From: Clostridiales bacterium
GTDB lineage: Bacteria > Bacillota > Clostridia > Oscillospirales > Oscillospiraceae
Reading direction: 5' to 3'
Length of the DNA: 64,000 bases
Assembly: GCA_004558025.1 (NCBI GenBank)
Contig: SFEG01000006.1
Span: 41,026-105,025 of the forward strand
In this document: positions 58,008-64,000 of the stretch, in pieces
Position numbering within the stretch: the first letter of the stretch is position 1
Layout: each line of letters opens with the position of its first letter
Notes under the pieces: generated by a model
Told to the model about the DNA's origin: nothing
Seen by the model: only the letters and a program-made list of their open reading frames with translations
Databases searched by the model: none
Position numbers and translations under genes: made by a program

Positions 58008-59509
58008 CATTCTTCCCATTTTGCCGCTCTTTCAACTGCGCGCAGCCACTTCTTATGCAGGGCCTTCGCTTCGTTTTCGTCCATCTGTGGAGTAAACACT
58101 CTGTCCGACTCGCGGATATCTGCAATATCGCTTATATCGCTCCACACGCCGACTGCAAGTCCTGCCAGGAACGCCGCACCGAAGGCCGTAGTCTCGACCA
58201 TTTTGGGGCGGTCTATAGGCTTTCGGAGAATATCCGACTGGAACTGCATCATAAAATTATTGACCGATGCGCCGCCGTCGACACGCAGAACGCTCAGCGG
58301 ATCTCCCGCGTCCTGCTCCATCGCGTCAAGAAGATCCTTGACCTGATAGGCTATGCCCTCGAGCGCTGCGCGCGCGATGTGCGCCTTTGTAGAGCCGCGG
58401 GTGAGGCCGACTATTGCGCCGCGGGCGTACATGTCCCAGCGCGGTGCGCCGAGACCCGTGAAGGCCGAGACGAGGTACACGCCGCCGTTATCGGGAACTG
58501 AGGTCGCAAGCGCTTCGCACTCTGAGCTTGTATTGAGAAGTCCGACCTCGTCGCGCAGCCACTGGATGGAGCTGCCGGCATTAAACACGCTGCCCTCAAG
58601 GGCGTAGGTCGTTTTGCCGCCTATGGACCATGCAACGCTCGTAACGAGTCCGCTTGCGCTGCGCACGGACTGCTCGCCCGTATTAAGGAGCGTGAAGCAG
58701 CCGGTTCCGTATGTGTTCTTTGCCTGACCCTTTTCGATGCAGCCCTGACCGATAAGTGCCGCTGCCTGATCTCCCGCAGAACCGCACACGGGAATGCCAG
58801 CGAGCATTTCAAGACCCGTTATCCCGGGCGCTACCTTACCGTAGATCATAGACGACGGCACGGGCGTCGGGAGCATGGACATGGGTATGCCGAGCTTATC
58901 GCACAGGGTTTTATCCCACTCGAGCTTGTTTATATCAAACAGCATCGTGCGCGAGCAGTTCGAGTAATCGGAAACATGCGCCTTGCCTCCGGTGAGATTC
59001 CATATGAGCCAGGAATCGACATTGCCGAACAGCAGCTCGCCGCGCTCGGCTCTTTCGCGCGCACCGTCGACATTGTCGAGTATCCATTTTATTTTCGTGC
59101 CGGAAAAGTACGCGTCGATGAGAAGACCGGTCTTATCGCGGACATAGTCTCCTATGCCCTCGGCCGTCAGCTTATCGCAGATCGGCGCTGTTCTTCTGCA
59201 CTGCCAGACGATCGCGTTATACACGGGCTTACCGGTATTCTTATCCCAAACGATGGTCGTCTCGCGCTGATTGGTTATGCCTATACCGGTAATATCCGTC
59301 GGCGAAAGCTCGCTTTTTTCAAAGGCCTCGGCGAGGGCGCGAAACTGCGTTTCCAATATGACCATGGGGTCATGCTCGACCCAGCCGGGCTTGGGGTATA
59401 TCTGCGCAAAGGGGTACTGCGCTATCGTGACGGGCACACCCTTCGCATCAAAAACTATGGCACGCGAACTCGTCGTTCCCTGATCGAGCGCGACAACATA
59501 ACCGTTCAT
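58007..59509 (-). CDS. glpK: Glycerol kinase
   Basis: A 500-residue FGGY kinase. VVALDQGTTSSRAIVFDAKG, WQCRRTAPICDKL, TYGTGCFTLLNTG and LRVDGGASVNNFMMQFQSDI are the diagnostic motifs. It phosphorylates glycerol to glycerol 3-phosphate. It is divergent from a lipase-like hydrolase gene, whose product could release glycerol. No glpF or glpD gene is in the window. Confidence 0.96.
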   Translation of the reverse strand: MNGYVVALDQGTTSSRAIVFDAKGVPVTIAQYPFAQIYPKPGWVEHDPMVILETQFRALAEAFEKSELSPTDITGIGITNQRETTIVWDKNTGKPVYNAIVWQCRRTAPICDKLTAEGIGDYVRDKTGLLIDAYFSGTKIKWILDNVDGARERAERGELLFGNVDSWLIWNLTGGKAHVSDYSNCSRTMLFDINKLEWDKTLCDKLGIPMSMLPTPVPSSMIYGKVAPGITGLEMLAGIPVCGSAGDQAAALIGQGCIEKGQAKNTYGTGCFTLLNTGEQSVRSASGLVTSVAWSIGGKTTYALEGSVFNAGSSIQWLRDEVGLLNTSSECEALATSVPDNGGVYLVSAFTGLGAPRWDMYARGAIVGLTRGSTKAHIARAALEGIAYQVKDLLDAMEQDAGDPLSVLRVDGGASVNNFMMQFQSDILRKPIDRPKMVETTAFGAAFLAGLAVGVWSDISDIADIRESDRVFTPQMDENEAKALHKKWLRAVERAAKWEE

Positions 59510-59542
59510 TTGCTTACCTCCATACTGATTCTGCTAATTTCG

Positions 59543-59570
59543 TTGCAATTTGCCGCAATTATGCTATAAT
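59543..59570 (+). promoter_or_regulatory. Promoter of the lipase-like gene
   Basis: TTGCAA (59543-59548) and TATAAT (59565-59570) are 16 bases apart. Confidence 0.6.
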
Positions 59571-59602
59571 TCATATAATAACATACACGGAGGGGATTTT
59601 CC

Positions 59603-60532
59603 ATGCCTACTTTCAATGATTTTTACTTTAATTCAAGCACCGGCAAAAACCGCATCCATGTTCGCCGCTGCGTTCCCGACGGGGAGCTCAGAGGCGTGGT
59701 TCAGATAATCCACGGCATCGCCGAGCACATTAACAGATACGACGATTTCATGGCATTTTTGGCATCCAACGGCTTCGTCGTTGTCGGCACAGACCACCTC
59801 GGCCACGGCAAGAGCATCGAAAGCCCCGAGCAGATGGGCTTTTTCGCAGAGAAAAACGGCTGGGACTACATCATTAAGGATGAGGAGATACTCCGCCTTG
59901 CGATGAAGCAGACCTACCCCGGCGTTCCCTTTATCCTGTTTGGCCACAGCATGGGCAGCTTCATGGCGCGCACGCATCTTATCCGCTATCCCGGCGCGTT
60001 CGACGCGGCTATCATAAGCGGCACGGGCAATCAGGGCGCGGCGCTCGTTGCGGGCGGCCTTTTCATGGGCAACCTCGTGACCTCGCTCAAGGGGCCGCAT
60101 CACTACAGCAAGTTCCTCAACAATCTCGCGTTCGGAAGCTATAATAAGATATACGATAACCCCCGCACCGAGTACGACTGGCTTACGAGAAACACCGAGG
60201 CCGTCGATAAGTACATAGCCGATCCCCTGTGCGGCTTTATCCCCTCGTGCAGCCTGTTCAGAGATATGATGACCGGCGTTAAGTTCATTACGAATGTCGA
60301 CAATCTCAAGGCGATGAAAAAGGATATGCCGGTCTACTTCATGTCCGGTGACAAAGACCCCGTCGGTGAGTGCGGCAAGGGCGTGAAGCTTGCGTATGAG
60401 AATTTCAAAAAGGCCGGCATGAAGGACGTCACAATAAAGCTTTACAAGGACGGCCGCCACGAGATGCTCAACGAGATAAACAATCAGGAGGTCTATGCCG
60501 ATATCCTGGGCTGGATAAACAGCAAGATCTGA
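59603..60532 (+). CDS. Alpha/beta hydrolase, monoacylglycerol-lipase-like
   Basis: A 309-residue hydrolase of the S33/monoglyceride-lipase group. VVQIIHGIAEHINRYDDFMA, VVVGTDHLGHGKSIESPE, ILFGHSMGSFMAR (nucleophile Ser), FMSGDKDPVG (Asp) and YKDGRHEMLNE (His) give the full catalytic triad. No signal peptide, so it is cytoplasmic. The strong ribosome site GGAGGGGATTTTCC lies upstream. Divergence from glpK supports a role in glyceride use. Confidence 0.9.
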   Translation: MPTFNDFYFNSSTGKNRIHVRRCVPDGELRGVVQIIHGIAEHINRYDDFMAFLASNGFVVVGTDHLGHGKSIESPEQMGFFAEKNGWDYIIKDEEILRLAMKQTYPGVPFILFGHSMGSFMARTHLIRYPGAFDAAIISGTGNQGAALVAGGLFMGNLVTSLKGPHHYSKFLNNLAFGSYNKIYDNPRTEYDWLTRNTEAVDKYIADPLCGFIPSCSLFRDMMTGVKFITNVDNLKAMKKDMPVYFMSGDKDPVGECGKGVKLAYENFKKAGMKDVTIKLYKDGRHEMLNEINNQEVYADILGWINSKI

Positions 60533-60545
60533 GTAAAACAAAAAT

Positions 60546-60571
60546 GCACCGCATGGTTTTCCATGCGGTGC
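60546..60571 (+). terminator. Terminator of the lipase-like gene
   Basis: GCACCGCATGG pairs with CCATGCGGTGC around TTTT. The T-run is weak. Confidence 0.78.
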
Positions 60572-60686
60572 GGTGTATTTTGTGGGGCTCTACCGTGCCC
60601 TTCCCTATTGCTTGCTAACAATATTATGATAGCATAATTTACGTGCAGTTTAAATTCGCAGGTAATCTAAACTTGCGTGCGGCTTT

Positions 60687-60703
60687 TTGTGAGTTTTTCA
60701 CAG
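60687..60703. promoter_or_regulatory. Palindrome related to the 17-bp operator-like sites
   Basis: TTGTGAGTTTTTCACAG has the same TGTGA-N5-CACA layout as the sites at 9943 and 28903. It lies about 130 bases upstream of the cysK promoter. Confidence 0.3.
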
Positions 60704-60743
60704 ACCTGTCAAATGACGCACAAACTTACGCTTATTCAGGCCG

Positions 60744-60769
60744 AGCGCCGGGACATTTGACCCGGCGCT
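60744..60769. terminator. Hairpin upstream of cysK, possible terminator
   Basis: AGCGCCGGG pairs with CCCGGCGCT around ACATTTGA and is followed by TTGGTTCTTTT. The region 60572-60830 holds no gene. Confidence 0.55.
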
Positions 60770-60830
60770 TTGGTTCTTTTGATAAGCGACTTTGGCAGTT
60801 GCGTTTTTTCATATTTTTTGCGCAGGGCTA

Positions 60831-60859
60831 TTGACAAATGAGGAATACGGGCTTATACT
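60831..60859 (+). promoter_or_regulatory. cysK promoter
   Basis: TTGACA (60831-60836) and TATACT (60854-60859) are 17 bases apart. An imperfect inverted repeat CTACCAAC/GTTAGTAG (60861-60885) lies at the start point and may bind a regulator. Confidence 0.75.
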
Positions 60860-60911
60860 GCTACCAACCTACGAAGTTAGTAGTATTTAATATCGAACCG
60901 AGGTAAACATC

Positions 60912-60947
60912 ATGGCTGCATATATTGTCTTCCGATGTCGGGGCTGA
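60912..60947 (+). CDS. 11-residue leader peptide with a Cys codon, upstream of cysK
   Basis: The ATG at 60912 follows GAGGTAAACATC, a good ribosome binding site. The peptide is MAAYIVFRCRG, ending 61 bases before cysK. Cysteine at position 9 precedes the stop by two codons. TAGTATTT (60881-60888) and AAATACTA (60969-60976) can pair around it. A Cys-starvation attenuator or translational coupling device is inferred. Confidence 0.5.
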   Translation: MAAYIVFRCRG

Positions 60948-61008
60948 GACTTTTCCGAACATCAAACAAAATACTATTTAAATCATTTAATTAAAAGGAG
61001 ATAATATC

Positions 61009-61941
61009 ATGTCTAAAATATACACTTCCGCCGATCGGCTTATTGGTTCCACTCCCCTGCTTGAGCTCACCCACATTGAAAAGAAGCTCGGCCTCAAGGC
61101 CAAGGTCCTCGCAAAGCTTGAGTATTTTAACCCGGCAGGCTCCGTTAAGGACAGAATTGCAAAGGCGATGATCGACGACGCAGAGGCAAAGGGTCTGCTG
61201 AACGCCGACTCCGTCATCATTGAGCCCACCAGCGGCAACACCGGCATCGGCCTTGCATCCGTCGCCGCCGCAAGAGGCTATCGCATAATCATCGTCATGC
61301 CCGAGACCATGAGCGTTGAGCGCCGCCAGCTTATGAAGGCGTATGGCGCGGAGCTCGTGCTCACCGAGGGCGCAAAGGGCATGAAGGGTGCTATTGCCAA
61401 GGCCGACGAGCTCGCAAAGGAAATTCCCAACAGCTTCATTCCGGGCCAGTTCGTCAACGCTGCGAACCCCAAGGCGCACTTTGAGACCACCGGTCCCGAG
61501 ATCTTCGCCGACACCGACGGCGAGGTCGATATATTCGTCGCAGGCGTAGGCACCGGCGGCACGGTCACCGGCGTAGGCCAATTTCTCAAGTCCAAAAAGC
61601 CTGAGGTCAAGGTCGTTGCGGTCGAGCCGAAGAGCTCCGCCGTTCTCTCGACAGGCGTTGCCGGCTCGCACAAGATTCAGGGCATCGGCGCAGGCTTTGT
61701 TCCCGATGTGCTGGACACCAAGGTCTATGACGAGATAATCCCCGTCGAGAACGACGACGCGTTTGCCACCGGCAAAGAGATCGGCAAGAGCGAAGGCGTG
61801 CTCGTCGGCATCTCCTCCGGCGCGGCGGTATGGGCCGCTATCGAGCTTGCAAAGCGCCCGGAGAATGAGGGCAAGACCATAGTCGTGCTCCTTCCCGACA
61901 CCGGCGACCGCTACCTCTCCACCCCGCTGTTCGCGGACTGA
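61009..61941 (+). CDS. cysK: Cysteine synthase (O-acetylserine sulfhydrylase)
   Basis: A 310-residue PLP enzyme that makes cysteine from O-acetylserine and sulfide. EYFNPAGSVKDRIAKAM carries the PLP Lys, EPTSGNTGIGLASVAAARGY the substrate loop, and GVGTGGTVTGVG the phosphate loop. AAGGAGATAATATC precedes the start. It sits behind its own promoter and a leader peptide. An Rrf2-type (CymR/IscR-like) regulator gene is close by. Confidence 0.96.
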   Translation: MSKIYTSADRLIGSTPLLELTHIEKKLGLKAKVLAKLEYFNPAGSVKDRIAKAMIDDAEAKGLLNADSVIIEPTSGNTGIGLASVAAARGYRIIIVMPETMSVERRQLMKAYGAELVLTEGAKGMKGAIAKADELAKEIPNSFIPGQFVNAANPKAHFETTGPEIFADTDGEVDIFVAGVGTGGTVTGVGQFLKSKKPEVKVVAVEPKSSAVLSTGVAGSHKIQGIGAGFVPDVLDTKVYDEIIPVENDDAFATGKEIGKSEGVLVGISSGAAVWAAIELAKRPENEGKTIVVLLPDTGDRYLSTPLFAD

Positions 61942-61968
61942 TAAACTGACTCACAGGAGGCTTTTCCG

Positions 61969-62538
61969 ATGATCCCGAACAAACAACAGGCTCTTGAGCT
62001 TTTGAAAAAGTACAACTCCGACCCATTCCATATTAAGCACGGGCTTATCGTGTCCGGCGTCATGGAATACTTCGCAAACGAGCTCGGCTACGGCGACGAG
62101 GCCGATTTCTGGAGCGTTGTCGGTCTGCTGCATGACCTCGACTTTGAGCTGTACCCAGAGCAGCACTGCATAAAAAGTCAGGAGCTCATGCGCGAAGAGG
62201 GGCTGGATGAGCGGCTGATACATGCAACCGCAAGCCACGGCTACGCAATAACCGTCGACATAAAGCCCGAGCATCTGATGGAAAAGATCCTGTATGCAAC
62301 GGACGAGCTCACAGGTCTCATAGGCGCGGTTGCGATAATGCGCCCGTCAAAAAGCGTCCAGGATCTTGAGCTCAAGTCCGTAAAGAAGAAATACAAAAGC
62401 GCGAATTTCGCGGCAGGCTGCTCACGCGAGGTCATCGAGCGCGGCGCGGATATGCTCGGCTGGAGTCTTGAAGACCTCATCAGCCGCACGATACTCGCAA
62501 TGCGCGCGACTCCCGCGGCGACCTGGACAGAAGAATGA
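61969..62538 (+). CDS. HD-domain hydrolase
   Basis: A 189-residue protein with FHIKHGLIVSGVMEYF, VVGLLHDLDFELYPEQH (the HD pair) and HATASHGYAI, the metal-binding pattern of HD phosphohydrolases. The substrate is unknown. AGGAGGCTTTTCCG precedes the start, and the stop overlaps the original mnmA start (ATGA). Probably co-transcribed with cysK. Confidence 0.82.
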   Translation: MIPNKQQALELLKKYNSDPFHIKHGLIVSGVMEYFANELGYGDEADFWSVVGLLHDLDFELYPEQHCIKSQELMREEGLDERLIHATASHGYAITVDIKPEHLMEKILYATDELTGLIGAVAIMRPSKSVQDLELKSVKKKYKSANFAAGCSREVIERGADMLGWSLEDLISRTILAMRATPAATWTEE

Positions 62539-63286
62539 AAATTTTGATCGCAATGAGCGTGCAAGGCTTCTCGGCTGCGACAAGATCGCAACCGGACACT
62601 ACGCACGCATAGAGTTCGACGGTGAGAAATATATGCTGAAAAAGGCGCGCGACGAATCGAAGGATCAGAGCTATGTGCTCTACATGCTCACGCAGGAGCA
62701 GCTTGCGCACACTCTATTCCCTCTCGGCGAACTCATAAAGAGCGAGACACGTGCCATTGCAGAGGCATCAAAGCTCACGAATGCGCAGAAGCCCGACAGT
62801 CAGGATATCTGCTTCGTGCCGGACGGCGACTACGCCGCCGCGATTGAGCGCCTCACCGGAAAAACGTCCGCACCTGGCAATTTTATCGACACTGACGGTA
62901 ATGTTCTCGGCACGCATCGCGGCATCACGCACTACACGATCGGTCAGCACCGCGGTCTGGGGCTCGCACTCCCCGAGCGGCGCTATGTCTGTAAGATCGA
63001 CGCAGGCAGCGGTACCGTTACCTTGGGCAGCGGCACAGAGCTTTATTCACGCGAAGTTCTTGTTCGTGATTTCAACTGGATAAGCGGCGAGGCTCCGTCA
63101 GGGCCGATACGCTGCTCGGCCAAAATACGCTATCGCCAGCCCGAACAGGCGGCTAACGTTGAACCGTTAAGCGAAAATGAAGCGCTTATACGCTTTGATA
63201 CGCCTCAGAGTGCCGTTACGCCCGGCCAGTCGGCCGTGCTGTACGACGACGGCACTGTGCTCGGCGGCGGAATTATAGTCAGATAA
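62535..63286 (+). pseudogene. mnmA: tRNA 2-thiouridylase MnmA with internal deletion
   Basis: The true start at 62535 reads MKILIAMS, the normal MnmA opening before GGVDSS. The sequence then jumps, in another frame, to ARLLGCDKIATGHYARIEFD, which normally lies near residue 115. About 100 codons are missing, including the SGGVDSS ATP loop and the first catalytic cysteine. The remainder is intact: DQSYVLYML, SQDICFV (second Cys), GQHRGLGL and AVTPGQSAVLYDDG. Catalysis should be lost. A start at 62468 or inside would give only a truncated product. Another mnmA copy or an assembly error is possible. Confidence 0.85.
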
Positions 63287-63704
63287 CGTAGTCTCCGCCG
63301 CGCGGCGCGTTCATGAGGTCGGCGAGCGTTATGCCGGAAAAATAATTGCGCGTGAGGTCGTAGTATCCTTCCCATACGGACAGCGTGCGGCACTCGGCCG
63401 CTCGATGGCAGGGCGGTGCATTGTCCTGAAGACAAGACACCGGCGCAAGGTCGCCCTCAGCGAGCTTGAGTATCTCCCAAAGAGTATACTGCTCGGGAGA
63501 TCTCGTGAGCCTGTAGCCGCCGCCTATGCCGTGGACACTGGCTATAAGTCCTGCGGACTTGAGCGAGGGCATTATCTTTTCAATATATTTGAGCGATATC
63601 TCCTGCCGGGCGGCGACCTCCTTCATAGGGATGTAGCTGCCGTTGTTGTGCTCGGCAAGGTCGAGCAGTATGCGTATTGCATAACGTCCTTTCGTTGATA
63701 TCAT
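63279..63704 (-). CDS. Rrf2-family transcriptional regulator (CymR/IscR-like)
   Basis: A 141-residue regulator. GRYAIRILLDLAEHNNGSYI, ARQEISLKYIEKIMPSLKSA and GLIASVHGIGGGYRLTR form the winged helix. SCLQDNAPPCHRAAECRTL has three cysteines spaced as in Fe-S-binding IscR. It is probably a sensor of cysteine or Fe-S status controlling nearby cysK. Convergent with the mnmA remnant, overlapping it by eight bases. Confidence 0.9.
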   Translation of the reverse strand: MISTKGRYAIRILLDLAEHNNGSYIPMKEVAARQEISLKYIEKIMPSLKSAGLIASVHGIGGGYRLTRSPEQYTLWEILKLAEGDLAPVSCLQDNAPPCHRAAECRTLSVWEGYYDLTRNYFSGITLADLMNAPRGGDYVI

Positions 63705-63724
63705 TTATTTCACCTCTTAAGGAC

Positions 63725-63754
63725 ATTATACAACCAATCCCGTAGGCAAATCAA
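63725..63754 (-). promoter_or_regulatory. Promoter of the Rrf2 gene
   Basis: TTGATT (63749-63754) and TATAAT (63725-63730) on the minus strand are 18 bases apart. Confidence 0.65.
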
Positions 63755-63773
63755 CATTTATTTTTGCACACAA

Positions 63774-63799
63774 AACAGGCAGCCTCACGGCTGCCTGTT
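63774..63799 (-). terminator. Terminator after the 23-residue peptide gene
   Basis: AACAGGCAGCC pairs with GGCTGCCTGTT around TCAC. The minus strand continues with TTTT. Confidence 0.85.
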
Positions 63800-63809
63800 A
63801 TATTTGCTC

Positions 63810-63881
63810 TTAACTTTCGTAGCGCGATGCACCAATACCCGGTACTGTGTCACCGGTCGGGCCACCGCAATAAAGACTCAT
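63810..63881 (-). CDS. Candidate 23-residue peptide downstream of the dehydratase activase
   Basis: ATG at 63881 follows TTAAGG at a good distance. The peptide is MSLYCGGPTGDTVPGIGAS plus RYES. It lies between the activase stop (63923) and a terminator, in the same transcript. Gly/Pro-rich, soluble, one Cys. The family is not recognised. Confidence 0.45.
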   Translation of the reverse strand: MSLYCGGPTGDTVPGIGASRYES

Positions 63882-63894
63882 TGAAGCCTTAATT

Positions 63895-63920
63895 CGCCTC
63901 TAAAAAGCGCCTCTAAAAAG
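63895..63920. repeat. 13-bp tandem duplication
   Basis: CGCCTCTAAAAAG occurs twice in direct succession (63895-63907 and 63908-63920), directly after the activase stop codon. Confidence 0.75.
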
Positions 63921-63922
63921 AA

Positions 63923-64000
63923 TTATTTCTTTGCAAGACCCTTCTGGCGAGCATACTCTGCTGCGCCGAGTGCGCCCATGAGCTGCGGGTCGGTCTTCAG
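63923..64000 (-). CDS. 2-hydroxyacyl-CoA dehydratase activase (BadF/BcrA-type ATPase), C-terminal end
   Basis: Only the last 25 residues are visible: LKTDPQLMGALGAAEYARQK and a short Lys-rich end. P-x-LMGALGAA is the conserved C-terminal helix of acyl-CoA dehydratase activases, which use ATP to inject electrons into dehydratases of amino-acid fermentation. The start lies beyond base 64000. Confidence 0.7.
   Translation of the reverse strand: MKTDPQLMGALGAAEYARQKGLAKK

Noticed and set aside
1..64000. tRNA, rRNA, CRISPR arrays, insertion sequences, prophage genes
   Set aside because: None of the diagnostic sequences was seen by eye. A tRNAscan, Infernal and IS search would be decisive.

Overview
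The window looks like chromosome of a spore-forming anaerobic Firmicute of the class Clostridia, most likely an Oscillospiraceae-type gut bacterium. This rests on gene content: yabP/yabQ/divIC sporulation-division genes, DUF4364, DUF5711 and DUF6487-type proteins, an ECF transporter core, a heterodimeric class I fumarase, malic enzyme, a 2-hydroxyacyl-CoA dehydratase activase, and a secreted PQQ-like propeller with a dockerin-type calcium loop. Coding GC is moderate to high, while promoters and leaders are AT-rich with clear -35/-10 boxes. No rRNA, tRNA, CRISPR array, phage or insertion sequence was seen.

Layout. 1-2000 (minus): a partial secreted beta-propeller gene behind a cobalamin riboswitch with a very long leader. 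2.1-3.5 kb: a gene graveyard. 3.5-4.5 kb: a zinc-ribbon protein and a lipoprotein. 4.6-8.5 kb: potABCD polyamine ABC transporter. 8.7-11 kb: a pseudouridine synthase with an apparently leaderless mRNA, a 27-residue membrane peptide, a TGCA-rich island and an XRE-regulator pseudogene. 11.1-23.4 kb: a long minus-strand block (yabP-yabQ-divIC-S1; then rRNA methyltransferase, ecfA1-ecfA2-ecfT, truA, DUF5711, cvpA, Clp ATPase, threonine aldolase, macrodomain, rhomboid, DUF523). 23.5-26.6 kb: GntR (YtrA-like) regulator with an ABC exporter. 26.6-33 kb: NSS transporter, phosphoribosyltransferase, tadA, LysR, a broken nhaC, pta. 33.1-38.9 kb: XRE-lepA, glyA, a membrane-anchored EEP phosphatase, an SGNH hydrolase. 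39-46.7 kb: polysaccharide deacetylase, malic enzyme, fumarase, M1-type peptidase, uppP, asnA, DUF4364. 46.8-55.4 kb: a Cys-rich conserved protein, ftsH, kdpDE-like two-component system divergent from trkA-trkH and a 47-residue membrane peptide. 55.4-64 kb: yebC, glpK-Nudix-DUF1015, a monoacylglycerol-lipase-like hydrolase, cysK behind a Cys-codon leader peptide, an HD protein, a gutted mnmA, an Rrf2 regulator, and the end of a dehydratase activase.

How genes fit together. Potassium: a shortened KdpD with KdpE faces trkA/trkH, and a direct repeat typical of OmpR-family regulators sits just upstream of the trkA promoter. Glycerol: a lipase that could release glycerol is divergent from glycerol kinase. 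Sulfur: cysK, a Cys leader peptide and an Rrf2 (CymR/IscR-like) regulator cluster together. C4 acids: fumarase alpha/beta and malic enzyme form one operon.

The most notable features are (i) gene decay with internal deletions (mnmA, nhaC) and in-frame nonsense codons (XRE regulator, SurA-like protein); (ii) a set of very small genes with good ribosome binding sites (13, 27, 47, 11 and 23 residues); (iii) a 17-bp palindrome shared by distant promoters, TTAAC clusters and a TGCA island that no annotated feature explains; and (iv) the B12 riboswitch in front of a beta-propeller/dockerin protein. No clearly novel multi-gene system was found. All calls come from reading sequence and supplied translations; no database search was run.
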